From NCBI GenBank assembly GCA_965203525.1, contig OZ241898.1, forward strand, positions 434,001 to 498,000: 64,000 nt of DNA, in the 5' to 3' direction. Source of the DNA: WTFV01 sp965203525. Its GTDB lineage: Bacteria; Acidobacteriota; Vicinamibacteria; Vicinamibacterales; UBA8438. Positions within the stretch are counted from its first letter, which is position 1, and every line of letters starts with the position of its first letter. Positions 37,439 to 46,287 of the stretch are shown here, in pieces. Below the pieces are notes generated by a model, which saw only the letters and a program-made list of their open reading frames with translations, was not told the DNA's origin and made no database searches. Both the position numbers and the translations under genes were made by a program.

Positions 37439-38704
37439 ATGGTCCGCGATCCACTGCGCGTCCTCGTCATCGCGCCGACGCCGTTCTTCGGTGACCGGGG
37501 CTGCCACGTCCGGATCTACGAAGAAGTGCGCGGCCTGATGGCGCGCGGGATCGAGGTGCGCGTGGTGACCTATCCGACGGGCCGCGATCTCGACGGTATC
37601 GAGACAGTGCGCGCGCGCGACTGGTTCGGCGTCAAGGCGGCGGCACTCGGCCCGACGCGGGGACGGCCCCTGCTGGACCTGGCCGTACTGGACGCCTGCC
37701 GACGGGTAATGCGGGATTTCAGACCACATCTCATCCACGGGCACCTGCACGAGGGGATCGCGATCGGCGCGGCGTTGCGCGCCTGGTACGGAATGCCCCT
37801 GATCGCCGATCTCCAGGGCAGCCTGACGGAAGAGCTGACAGACCACGGGTTCATCGCCGGGCGCGGGATGCTGCGCAGATTGACGTCATGCGGTGAGCGC
37901 TGGCTGGTTCGTCGTCCTGATCGGCTGGTGACCAGCTCTGCGCACGGCGCCGCCCTGCTGGCGCGGCAAGGGGGCAGCGAGGACAGAATCGTGCCGCTGC
38001 CCGACGGCGTCGACGTCGGTATCTTCCGACCCGGCCGACCGGACGTGGAACTAGCTCACCGGCTGGGGCTCGGCCGCAAGCGAATCATCGTATTCCTGGG
38101 AGTGCTTACCGAGTATCAGGGCGTCGACCTGCTGCTCGATGCCGTGCCGGCGGTAATCCGTCAGCGGCCGGATGCCCACTTTCTCGTAATGGGCTTTCCC
38201 AACGAAGCGCATTATCGGAGCCTCGCGGCCGCGCGGGGAATCGGGCAGGCGGTGACCTTCACCGGGCGTGTGCCGTACGAACAAGCCCCGCGCTGGATCA
38301 ACCTCGGAGAAATAGCGGTTTCTCCGAAGCGCTCGTTGACCGAAGCGAACGGTAAGCTGCTCAACTACATGGCGTGCGGCCGCCCCGTCGTGGCGAGCGA
38401 CACGCCCGTCAATCGCGAGATGCTGGGAGAGGCCGGCGTCTACGTCGCCGTCGGCGACGCCGCCGCCCTGGCTGCACGTCTGGTCGAAATGCTCGTGGAC
38501 CCCGGCGAAGCGCGTGCGCGCGGCGCCGCGCTCCGGGTACGGGCGGAAGAAGAATTCGCTTGGCCGGTACTCATCGAGCGTCTGGAAGCGTTGTATCTTT
38601 CCGTTCTGGAACAGCCAGGGCGGCGCAAAGACGCAAAATCGCGCATGTCGCCGAACGCGCGTGAGCACCGATCCCGAAAGCGAATGCCGGTTCCACGGCG
38701 ATGA
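37439..38704 (+). CDS. Family 4 glycosyltransferase
   Basis: 421 residues. N-terminal VLVIAPTPFFGDRGCHVRIY resembles the opening of the repeated GT4 family at 47-62 kb, so the two are probably distant homologues. C-terminal donor-binding region EIAVSPKRSLTEANGKLLNY then MACGRPVVASDTPVNREMLG. The last ~35 residues are basic and low-complexity. Read from the same message as glpD. Confidence 0.87.
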   Translation: MVRDPLRVLVIAPTPFFGDRGCHVRIYEEVRGLMARGIEVRVVTYPTGRDLDGIETVRARDWFGVKAAALGPTRGRPLLDLAVLDACRRVMRDFRPHLIHGHLHEGIAIGAALRAWYGMPLIADLQGSLTEELTDHGFIAGRGMLRRLTSCGERWLVRRPDRLVTSSAHGAALLARQGGSEDRIVPLPDGVDVGIFRPGRPDVELAHRLGLGRKRIIVFLGVLTEYQGVDLLLDAVPAVIRQRPDAHFLVMGFPNEAHYRSLAAARGIGQAVTFTGRVPYEQAPRWINLGEIAVSPKRSLTEANGKLLNYMACGRPVVASDTPVNREMLGEAGVYVAVGDAAALAARLVEMLVDPGEARARGAALRVRAEEEFAWPVLIERLEALYLSVLEQPGRRKDAKSRMSPNAREHRSRKRMPVPRR

Positions 38705-38765
38705 ACGCCCGCCGGAGTGCAGGGACGCCATGCTGGAGACGGCCCTGACAGGCCGCATCGTTAAC

Positions 38766-38821
38766 AGCCCGTGGCGAAATCCCCGCTGCATTCGAGGGCG
38801 CTGCATCCTAGCTGAACTGCG
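38766..38821 (+). pseudogene. 56-bp fragment of a lost secreted-protein gene
   Basis: Bases 38766-38821 match, in inverted orientation, 61297-61352 with about three differences. At 61.3 kb this text lies in a signal-peptide-bearing reading frame (ARGEIPAAFDGRCIPAELR). Here it is an isolated fragment. Confidence 0.7.
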
Positions 38822-38911
38822 TCGTTCGTCGGTCGCACAAGGCCGATATGCTCCATCCTCGCGCCTTCTCAGCCGGGCGCCCCGGTGCGACGCGGGGTTC
38901 ACCACGGGCTG

Positions 38912-39847
38912 TCAGGCCAGGCTTCCGCGCGTGCGAAGATAGAGATAGAATCCCGGCAGCGTGCCCAGTACGCCGAGAACCACCACCAACGTCGAAAGCG
39001 CAAAAGAATCCGGGGCCGGCACGCCGGTCGGCTGCAACAGCCAGATGATGACCCCCTGCTGCACTCCCAGGCCCGCGATCGAAACCGGAAGCATCAATAT
39101 GATCAATGCAATCGGCATGGAGATGAAATAGTAGCCGAGGCCGACGTCGATGCCCAAACCGAGGCCCAACAGAAACACTTCGGTGATCCGCAACCACTGG
39201 ACGGCCAGACAGAGTCCAAGGACCCCGATCAGCACCCCGCGTCGCGAGCGGTAACCTGCAATCTCGCCCGCTGTCAGCAGCAGCCATTGGCCAACCGCCG
39301 ACCGCTGCAGCAGTCGGGGCAAGATGAAGCCTGCGAGACGGTCGGTCCACAACGCACCGAACAGCACGGCGGCAGACGCAACCAGGCAGAGGCCCGCCAC
39401 GAGACGGGCGAGCGGCGGCAGGTTCGCTTCCGGTATCCCTGACGCAAGACTCACGAGGCCGAGCAACAGAAGGGAAACGACGCCGAGTATCCTGTCGACG
39501 ACGACCGAGGCCGTCGCCGCCTGCCCGCCGACGCCGGATTGCGACAAGGCACAGGCGCGAATGACGTCCGCGCTTCCCGTCGGCAATGCGGTACTCACGA
39601 AGGACGAAATGAAGAAAATCCGTGCCATGGACCAGGTCGAGACAGACTGCCCGCCGGCGCGCAGCAGTACCACCCACCGACCAATCATGACGGTGCGAGC
39701 CGCAACGTCGGCTACCATGGCGGCCAGGAAATACAGAAGATCGACCGCCGCCAGCGATCGAGCCGCTTCGTGGACGTCGATGCGTGTCAGCAGCAGGGCA
39801 AGGACGGAAAGGCTCAACCCCACCCGGCACCAGAAGGACGTGACCAC
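38912..39847 (-). CDS. Lysylphosphatidylglycerol-synthase-type (YbhN-like) membrane protein
   Basis: 311 residues from GTG 39847 (the frame is open further upstream but contains transposase-derived text). Eight to nine membrane helices. The family hallmarks MIGRWVVLLRAGGQSVSTWS, FVSTALPTGSADVIRACAL (substrate-site Pro-x-Gly region) and a C-terminal MLPVSIAGLGVQQGVIIWLL are present. The family includes MprF flippase domains and YbhN proteins that export or flip lipids. Near its 3' end, the 29-base run gatcagcaccccgcgtcgcg... (39229) is found again at 48450. Confidence 0.75.
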   Translation of the reverse strand: MVTSFWCRVGLSLSVLALLLTRIDVHEAARSLAAVDLLYFLAAMVADVAARTVMIGRWVVLLRAGGQSVSTWSMARIFFISSFVSTALPTGSADVIRACALSQSGVGGQAATASVVVDRILGVVSLLLLGLVSLASGIPEANLPPLARLVAGLCLVASAAVLFGALWTDRLAGFILPRLLQRSAVGQWLLLTAGEIAGYRSRRGVLIGVLGLCLAVQWLRITEVFLLGLGLGIDVGLGYYFISMPIALIILMLPVSIAGLGVQQGVIIWLLQPTGVPAPDSFALSTLVVVLGVLGTLPGFYLYLRTRGSLA

Positions 39848-40027
39848 CTTCCCGATGCCGGACCAGGACAAGCGGGGCGGGCTCGACCCTCGATTCCATC
39901 GTGTTGCTGGATGCTTCCATTTCCTCCGCAGACCGCCCTTTCCTTCGCCATTATCTCGATGTCGAGCGACCTGCGACGTCGCGGCGAGACCGCGTTTCGA
40001 GACCCGTGAGCGGACGGCGCGTGGGTT

Positions 40028-40145
40028 GGAGCCGAGCGACGAGCCGAAGCGCACCGGGCCGCGCTGGAAGCGCATGGAACCGTGCTGGAGAAGCCATCGC
40101 GTGCGACATGTCGTTCCTGGCCGGTCGGCAGGCCGAACGCCAGCG
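40028..40145 (+). pseudogene. Fragment of the small membrane protein family seen at 56401
   Basis: About 118 bases run parallel to 56530-56640: a stretch reading gagccgaagcgca..gggccgcgctgga and later gtgtcgttcctggccgg, with a ~18-base insertion. Encodes remnants of the ARDVSFLAGR region only. Confidence 0.65.
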
Positions 40146-40228
40146 GTCGAGCGTGTGGGTACGCGGCTCACGTCGTGTGGTAGCGTCGGTGACCTTGACG
40201 CCGGTTCTGTAAGCTTTCCGCACGGTGT

Positions 40229-40420
40229 GTGCGCACACACAATGGTCTCGTAGCTGTCGTGGGGGTGGCCCGCCCAGTTCTTGCTGATCTCGGAGAACAG
40301 GCGGTGCTCGATGGGGTTCCACTTCGACGTGGCCGGCGGGTAGTGGGCGACCGACACCCGCAGGCCGTGCCGGTTGCAGAGGCGATGTTGCAGCCCAAAT
40401 GCGGGAACTGTGCATCACAC
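40229..40420 (-). pseudogene. ISAzo13-type transposase C-terminal fragment
   Basis: The reverse strand reads ...GLRVSVAHYPPATSKWNPIEH then RLFSEISKNWAGHPHDSYETI, the conserved C-terminal end of ISAzo13-family transposases (H-Y-P-P-x-T-S-K-W-N-x-I-E-H). Only ~60 residues remain, partly in another frame upstream. Confidence 0.8.
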
Positions 40421-40499
40421 CGAACAACGTCATGCCCAAGTGGAACTACCCCATCGCACGCACCCATGTAGCAAACGGAATCTATTCTTGCACCGACCC

Positions 40500-40678
40500 T
40501 CAGGTCTCGGTGGCTCCGGTAGCTTCCCACTCCTTGCAGGCGACCTCGCACCCCTTGCAGCCGATGCACTTGGAGATGTCGACCAGCTTGGCGTAGGTCG
40601 GCCCGCCCGCAACGCGCTGATCGGGATGTAGGAGTCCGGACTGGCGGAGACGCGGCGGATAGTGAGTGAGTCGGCCAT
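40500..40678 (-). pseudogene. Formate dehydrogenase beta subunit, N-terminal fragment
   Basis: Start MADSLTIRRVSASPDSYIP in one frame, then after a frameshift near 40600 AGGPTYAKLVDISKCIGCKG and CEVACKEWEAT, the first 4Fe-4S cluster motif (CxxCxxCxxxC) of FdnH/FdoH. The remaining ferredoxin repeats are absent, so the gene is broken twice. It belongs with the fdnG 3' fragment at 43342-44277. Confidence 0.85.
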
Positions 40679-40705
40679 CGGTTACCTCAGCGATCTCTAC
40701 ACTTT

Positions 40706-41190
40706 TCATCGTTGGCACAATCTTACATAGTGCTGCGGCGCTCTTCTGTCGCACGGCTCGATAAAATAATCGTCCGGCAATTGCACGTCCTCTCCTTCTT
40801 TGCATGCGTTGTTTAGCTGATCTTGGCTAAGCCCTCTTGCTTCGCGCAAATTTACATCTCTGAAACGAGTATTTCGAAACCTTGCATCTGTAAAGTCCGT
40901 TCCAGCGAGCAGGACTCTTGAGAACTGCGTGGCCGACAGCCCAGCATTTGAGAAGTCCGCTCTCGCGAGCGAGCCGCTTGAGAAGATCGAATCATCGAGA
41001 GTGGCACTGGTAAAATTCGCACGGTCAAGATTAGCATTAGTGAAATTTACTCGTCGTGAATTCGCACTTTCAAAATTGGAACCAGCAAGATCCGCACCCA
41101 CTAAAAGTGTACACAACAAGTCTGCGTTTCGAAGATCGGCGCTCGGCAACTCAGCGTCGTTGAGATTAACCCAACGCAAATCCATTCCTC
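40706..41190 (-). pseudogene. Pentapeptide-repeat part of an IS-split membrane protein
   Basis: About 160 codons of A(D/N)LxX pentapeptide repeats: LNDAELPSADLRNADLLCTL, FTNANLDRANFTSATLDDSI, ARADFSNAGLSATQF, then a short tail. The 5' part of the gene is at 42955-43327. Joining the two across the IS1380 element, with one copy of the ttag target duplication, gives one uninterrupted frame of 286 codons (285 residues). AT-richer than the surroundings, suggesting transfer. Pentapeptide proteins form right-handed quadrilateral helices; function unknown. Confidence 0.85.
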
Positions 41191-41194
41191 TTAG

Positions 41195-42954
41195 CCTGGA
41201 TTATTCACCGGGGGTGCCGATCCGGGAGAGACACAAGGGCCTCCGCGCGGTAAAATCGCAGTGGCAACAGGCATTTTCACCACCACGGAGGCCCCTGCGT
41301 GACGACCGACACGATACCACAGACTGTCCTGTTCCCGGAACTGTTCGACAAGCCCCTCGTCGCCACCTTCGACCGCGAGCACGCCAGCTCCGACGGCGGC
41401 GCCGTTCTCCTCAAGGCGGCCGAGCGCGTGTACGGCCTCGTCAAGACGTTTGCCCGCTGTCTCGCCGACCGGCGCGACCCGGAGAAGATTCGGCACACGC
41501 TCGCGGAACTGGTCGGGCAGCGGATCTTCGGCATCGCGTGCGGCCACCCCGACGGCAACGATGCCGACGATCTGGCCGACGACCCCGTTCACAAGCTGCT
41601 GCTCGGACGGGACCCGGTGGCCGGCGCGCCGCTGGCGTCGCAACCGACGATCTCGCGGTTCGAGAACAGCCCGGGCCGCGGCGCGCTCTATCGCATGGCG
41701 CGGGAGTTGGCGGCGAGCGTCATCGAGCGGCACCGGCGCCGGCTGGGGCGGCGGGTGCGGCGCATCACCATCGATCTGGACCCGACCGACGACCTGACGC
41801 ATGGCGCACAACAGCTTTCGTTCTTCAACGGACACTACGGCGGCTGGTGTTATCTGCCGCTGCTCGCGTTCCTGACCTTCAACGACGAGACGGAGCAGTA
41901 TCTGTGCGCGGCGGTGCTGCGGCCGGGCAATGCGGTGGCGGCCGACGGGAGCCTGGGCCTGCTGAGACGGCTGCTGCCGATGCTGCGGGCGGCGTTTCCG
42001 CGGACGTCGTTTCTCGTCCGGCTCGACGGGGGCTTTGCGACCCCGGAGGTCTTCGATTTCCTGGAGGCGGAACCGGGACTCGACTACGTGGTGGCGATGG
42101 GCAGGAACGCGGTGTTGGTGCGGCAGGCCGAATCCGCCCTGGCGGCGGCCCGCGCGCAGAGCGGGGCCAGCGGCCGAACCGAGCACGTCTATACCGACAC
42201 CCGCTACGCGGCCCGCACGTGGAACCGCCAACGCCGGGTCGTGATCAAGGCCGAAGTGGTCCGGCATCCGGGCCGCGAGCCGCGGGACAATCCGCGCTTC
42301 GTCGTGACGAATCTCCCGCAGAATCCGCGCTTCGTCTACGAAAAGGTCTACTGCGCCCGCGGCGACGTCGAGAACCGGATCAAGGAGTTGCTGGACGGTC
42401 TGCAGATCGACCGCACGAGCTGCTGCCGGTTCCTGGCGAACCAGTTGCGCGTGTTGCTGACGGCTGCCGCCTACGTGCTCATGCAGGAACTGCGGCTGCG
42501 GGCGGCGCGAACCGGCTGTGCCCGCACCCAGGTGACGTGGCTGCGCAACCGGCTGCTGAAGCTCGGCGTGCACGTCGTCGGCTCCGTGCGCCGCATCGTC
42601 CTGCATCTGCCCCGGGGGACGCCGCATCTGAACGCATGGCGGCGCATCGCGCTGGCCCTCGGCGCCCGCGCCGGGTAGTCCGAAACCCGCGCAGCCCGTA
42701 GCCCGAACCGCACCGCCCGCGACGGCGGAGCCTTGCCTGAACCCGCCTGTCCGCAACCGCCGGGCCCGCGAACGACGCCTTCGATGACGGTTGCTCGCCC
42801 TCGGCGGTCCTGAATCCGTCTGTCCGCAACCGCCAGACCCGTGAAGGCTGTTCCACGCGTCGCGGCCCGCGCACCGACGCGTGTCCGAGACCCCGTTTCG
42901 TGGCCGAGCATGGCCCGTCGGGGCCTCATGCCCGACCTTCATGAATAATCCAGG
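41195..42954 (+). mobile_element. IS1380-family insertion sequence, copy 1 (1760 bp)
   Basis: Ends are inverted: cctggattattca at the left and tgaataatccagg at the right. It is flanked by a 4-bp target duplication ttag (41191-41194 and 42955-42958). It carries one transposase. A second copy of identical length lies at 53271-55030 in the opposite orientation. Inside the element, downstream of the transposase, is a ~270-bp noncoding stretch with short internal repeats (cctgaa/cccgcctgtccgcaaccgcc). Confidence 0.95.
41299..42678 (+). CDS. IS1380-type DDE transposase
   Basis: 459 residues, intact. IS1380 features: RITIDLDPTDDLTHGAQQLS near residue 155 (first catalytic Asp region), FFNGHYGGWCYLPLLAFLTF, SFLVRLDGGFATPEVFDFLE near residue 240 (second Asp) and the C-terminal EKVYCARGDVENRIKELLDG near residue 345 (catalytic Glu region) followed by DRTSCCRFLANQLRVLLTAA. 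Differs from copy 2 by only a few residues (for example ESALAAARAQ against ESAMAAARAQ). Confidence 0.95.
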   Translation: MTTDTIPQTVLFPELFDKPLVATFDREHASSDGGAVLLKAAERVYGLVKTFARCLADRRDPEKIRHTLAELVGQRIFGIACGHPDGNDADDLADDPVHKLLLGRDPVAGAPLASQPTISRFENSPGRGALYRMARELAASVIERHRRRLGRRVRRITIDLDPTDDLTHGAQQLSFFNGHYGGWCYLPLLAFLTFNDETEQYLCAAVLRPGNAVAADGSLGLLRRLLPMLRAAFPRTSFLVRLDGGFATPEVFDFLEAEPGLDYVVAMGRNAVLVRQAESALAAARAQSGASGRTEHVYTDTRYAARTWNRQRRVVIKAEVVRHPGREPRDNPRFVVTNLPQNPRFVYEKVYCARGDVENRIKELLDGLQIDRTSCCRFLANQLRVLLTAAAYVLMQELRLRAARTGCARTQVTWLRNRLLKLGVHVVGSVRRIVLHLPRGTPHLNAWRRIALALGARAG

Positions 42955-43327
42955 TTAGGCTAACTTTAGCTTTAACCATCTCTTCCAGAACACGGAGCTG
43001 GCCTGCTCTGGCCATAGGAAGCATAATAACAGGAAGACTGGCCAGGGCTTCGTTAGTGCGCCATACTCGCGAGCGTTCCTCTATTACTCTTTCGTCCAGA
43101 GTGCGCGCTCTTTCTAAGCTTTCCACTGCCATTATGAACAGTGTCGTTTCGCGGAGGGTTCGGTTGGTTCTAAGTTCATAAACAGCAACAGCTAATGCAA
43201 GAACAGCGACCAAGAAACTCCATGGCGCGACTAAAGTGACCGCACGGTGAGTCTTACGGACGAGATCCCAAGCGTCGCGCGTTAATTTCCTATGAGTCTT
43301 ACGGACAAGATCCCGAACGTCGCGCAT
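42955..43327 (-). pseudogene. N-terminal part of the IS-split pentapeptide-repeat membrane protein
   Basis: Begins at ATG 43327 (MRDVRDLVRK), with an internal 13-residue duplication (RDLVRKTHRK.../WDLVRKTHRA). One membrane helix follows (TLVAPWSFLVAVLALAVAVY), then a soluble helical region with TTLFIMAVESLERARTLDER. Reading is cut by the IS after ...VKAKVSL. The start lies only 15 bases from the fdnG fragment's stop, so it sits exactly between fdnG and fdnH. Confidence 0.85.
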
Positions 43328-43341
43328 TGATTTCCAAGCCA

Positions 43342-44277
43342 CTACGCCCTCTCCACGTTGACCAGGAACGACTTGAACTCCGGGCACCGCGTGTTGGCGT
43401 CGCCGATGAACGGAGTGAGCAGGTTGGCCATCGAGCCCTGGGTCAGGCCCACGAAACCCCAGTGGACGGGGATGCCGACGGTCCAGACGATCTTGCCGTT
43501 GACGCGCAGCGGCTTGATGCGCTTGGTGACGATGGCCGTCCCCTGCACCGCGCCCCGCTTCGACCACACGCGCACCTGGCCGCCGTTCGGAATGCCCTTC
43601 TCTTCCGCGAGGCCCTCGGGCAGCTCGACGAAGAAGTCGGGCATCGCCTCGACCAGGTACGGCACGTTGCTCGTCACGAAGTGCTCGCGCTCGACGACGC
43701 GGTAGATGGTGCAGGCGTAGGGGAACTCGTCGTCCCCGGACGCCAGCGTCTCGCGCACGCCGTCGTACCAGCGGATGACCGGGTTGATCGGCACGTCGTC
43801 GTGGAGCGGGTTGGAAGTCGGACTCTCCACCGGCTCGTAGTGCTCCGAGAACGGGCCGTCGGCGAGGTGGTTGCTGAAGAGGCGCGCCACCCCTTCCTCG
43901 GTCATGATGAACGCCCCGGCCGCGTCGGGCGGAGTCGTCCGCCCGTAGTCGGGCACGTCGCCGATCCATTCGCGCCCGTTCCAGGCGATGCCGGCGCGGC
44001 TCTGGTCCCACGGCCTTCCGGCGGCGTCGGCCGACGCGCGGTTGTAGAGCACGCGGCGGTTGGCCGGCCAACTGAACGCCCAGTCGTGGTGCATGCCGAA
44101 GCCGGTGGGGTCGGCGGTGCCGCGCCGCCGCATCCGGTTGCCCGCCTCGGTGAAGCTGCCGGTGTAGATCCAGTTGCCGGCCGCCGTCGTCCCGTCGTCC
44201 CGCAGCTCGCCGAACGACGAGAGCTGCCGGCCGGTGGCGACCTCGCGACCGTTGATCTCCTGCACCAGCTCGACCAT
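43342..44277 (-). pseudogene. Formate dehydrogenase alpha subunit (FdnG), C-terminal fragment
   Basis: 311 codons matching the last third of FdnG/FdhA, the molybdopterin-dinucleotide-binding domain: GNWIYTGSFTEAGNRMRRRG, WPANRRVLYNRASADAAGRPW, ADGPFSEHYEPVESPTSNP, FPYACTIYRVVEREHFVTSN and LLTPFIGDANTRCPEFKSFL. The catalytic domains with the selenocysteine/Cys site and the Tat signal are missing. The 5' limit coincides with a TTGACA promoter element (44289-44318), so the fragment might still be transcribed from a new start. Confidence 0.9.
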
Positions 44278-44288
44278 TCGACAACCCC

Positions 44289-44318
44289 ATCGTAGACAAC
44301 CCTAAATTGTCGTGTCAA
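44289..44318 (-). promoter_or_regulatory. Sigma-70-type promoter in front of the fdnG fragment
   Basis: On the reverse strand TTGACA (44318-44313), an 18-base spacer, then TACGAT (44294-44289). The surrounding 44 bases (44291-44334) are repeated at 61464-61506 with few changes, where the same element precedes a signal-peptide gene. The element therefore looks transplanted. Confidence 0.6.
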
Positions 44319-44438
44319 GTCGGGGCGTTTCGGTGGGTGCACGTCAGATTTGTGAGGGGACCGCCATCGGGGGTGCAGGGCAGGGCGAGATCGGCCGACA
44401 ACTTCAGTAGACCGACTGTTCACTGGAGGAGTCCGACC

Positions 44439-44882
44439 ATGCCCGAGGAATCGATCGCCGCGCTCGAACAGCGCCGCGCCCACCTGTGCCGGCAGTTGGC
44501 CTCGATCGGCGAGATGCGTTCGGGGTCGCTGATGGCGCGTTGCCGGCGCTGCGGCAAGACCGGCTGCGGCTGCGCCCCGCCGGGGGAGGCACAGCGGGGT
44601 CCGGTGCTGTCGCTGACGCGCAAGGAGTCGGGGAAGACGGTGACCCGGATCATTCCGGCGCAGGCGGCGGAGCAAGCCTGGGCCGAGGCGGCCGAGTATC
44701 GGCGGTTCCGGCGCCTGTCGCAGGAGTTGATCGAAGCCAGCGACGCGCTGAGCGAGGCCCGGCTGCGGGCCGGGAGCGGGAGCGGGCGGGACCCCGCGGC
44801 GGCGGCAGCCGGCGCGGGAAAAAAGGGGGCTGCGAGAAGACGCTCACGGGCGAAATCGACGCCGAAATCGATGCCCTGGTAA
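44439..44882 (+). CDS. ISKra4 upstream frame (DUF6788-like)
   Basis: 147 residues. N-terminal helical region ALEQRRAHLCRQLASIGEMR, then a Cys-rich knuckle CRRCGKTGCGCAPPGEA and LTRKESGKTVTRIIPAQAAE, as in DUF6788 proteins linked to ISKra4 transposases. Near its end the ribosome meets gga-aaa-aag (44817-44825), an A_AAA_AAG -1 slippery heptamer at 44819-44825. Slipping there enters the transposase frame. Confidence 0.8.
   Translation: MPEESIAALEQRRAHLCRQLASIGEMRSGSLMARCRRCGKTGCGCAPPGEAQRGPVLSLTRKESGKTVTRIIPAQAAEQAWAEAAEYRRFRRLSQELIEASDALSEARLRAGSGSGRDPAAAAAGAGKKGAARRRSRAKSTPKSMPW
44819..44825 (+). promoter_or_regulatory. -1 ribosomal frameshift heptamer A_AAA_AAG
   Basis: The six A bases (44819-44824) and following G are phased so that codons AAA and AAG are read in the upstream frame, the ideal arrangement for -1 slippage. 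The downstream frame is open from before this point to 46165. Confidence 0.75.
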
Positions 44883-46165
44883 GGTCGAAGACGGCCGGCG
44901 GCCCGGATTTCGAGGCCTTCGAGCAAGCCGTCCACCGGCGGGCGCTCGACACGGCCGCGCGGTCGGTCGAGCGCCGGCTGAACGCGGACCGCGCCGACCA
45001 CCAGGATGCGATCGTGCGGTGCGCCTGCGGACGGAAGGCGCGCTACGCCGGCCGCCGTCCGAAGACGTTTCTGAGCGTGCTGGGGCCTCTGCGGCTGGAA
45101 CGCGCCTGCTACCACTGCGACGCCTGCCGCACGGGCATCTGTCCGCGCGACCGGGCGTTGGGTCTGGAAGACACTTCGCTGTCGCCCGCCACCACGCGGA
45201 TGGTGGGGGCGGCGGCGGCCGAGGTCAGCTTCGACAAGGCGGGCGAACTGGTGGGGGCATGCGCCGGGGTGCGGGTCGAGACCAAACAGGTCGAGCGCAC
45301 GGCCGAGGCCCTGGGACGCCGGGTCGCCGCCGACGAACGCACCGTGACCGAGCCGGCGCCCGCCCCCGCGCCGACGATGTACCTGGGGCTGGACGGCACC
45401 GGCGTGCCGGTGCGCCCCTCCGAGGTCGAGGGCCGCCCCGGAAAGCAGCCGGACGGCTCGGCCAGGACCCGCGAGGTCAAGCTGGTCACCGTCCGGACGG
45501 CCGAATCGCGCGACAAACGGGGCCGGCCCGTGCGCGACCCCGGATCGGTCAGCTACAACGCCGCCGTCGAGAGCGTGGCCAGCCGCGACACCGACCCGCA
45601 GCCGTCCCCGTTCGCGCAACGGGTGTATCGCGAGGCGCAACGCCGCGGCTTCGACGCCGCCGAACGCCGCGTCGTCCTCGGCGACGGCGCCCCCTGGATC
45701 TGGAATCTGGCCGGCGAGCAGTTTCCATGCGCCACCGAAATCGTCGACGTCTACCATGCCAGGCAGCATCTGTCCGACGTGGCCAAGGCCCTCTACGGCC
45801 CCGGCACCGACCGCGCCGACGCCTGGGCCAGGCAGCGGCAGGACGAGTTGGACGCCGGACGGCTGCGCGCGATCGTGGCCGAACTGCGGTCCCACACCGA
45901 GACCACCGACGCCGCGCGCCGGTGCCTCGACTACGTGGTGCGCAACCGCCGCCGGATGCGCTATCCGCGGTTCCGCGCCCAAGGCCTGTGCGTCTCTTCG
46001 GGCGTGGTCGAGGCCGGCTGCAAGCGGGTCGTCGGCGCACGGTTGAAGCGCGCCGGCATGCGCTGGACCGTCGCCGGCGCCAACGCCATCATCGCCCTGC
46101 GCTGCTGCCGGCTCAGTGGCCGCTTCGAGGACTTCTGGGAGCGACGAGCCGCCAGAGCCGCCTGA
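44826..46165 (+). CDS. ISKra4-family transposase (downstream frame)
   Basis: About 445 residues after the slip site. A zinc-binding region CACGRKARYAGRRPKTFLSV then YHCDACRTGICPRDRALGLE, the DDE-fold start YLGLDGTGVPVRP (first Asp), WIWNLAGEQFPCATEIVDVY with HARQHL (second Asp region), and the C-terminal CVSSGVVEAGCKRVVGARLK with Glu, then RWTVAGANAIIALRC. All are ISKra4 hallmarks. Expressed as a fusion with the upstream frame if -1 frameshifting occurs; alternatively the frame is simply broken. Confidence 0.88.
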
Positions 46166-46287
46166 CGGTCCTCACAAATCTGACGTGCACCCGCCTGCGC
46201 TTCGCCTGCACCAGGAAGCGCCCGGCGGCGCCAGACGGCATCCGCGTCCGTCCGGTTGCCGAGCATGCCGGAACCGGACGGACGCGA

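Larger units (their letters stand above)
44335..46192 (+). mobile_element. ISKra4-family insertion sequence (1858 bp)
   Basis: Bounded by perfect 23-bp inverted repeats (left gggtgcacgtcagatttgtg plus agg at 44335-44357; its complement at 46170-46192). No direct target repeat is obvious. It contains a DUF6788-type first frame and a transposase second frame. The left neighbour sequence (44291-44334) exists elsewhere (61464-61506) without the IS, which gives a partial empty-site comparison. Confidence 0.9.

Noticed and set aside
44335..46192. Target-site duplication for the ISKra4 element
   Set aside because: Flanking bases (ttcggt left, gcctgc right) do not match, so no duplication could be supported.
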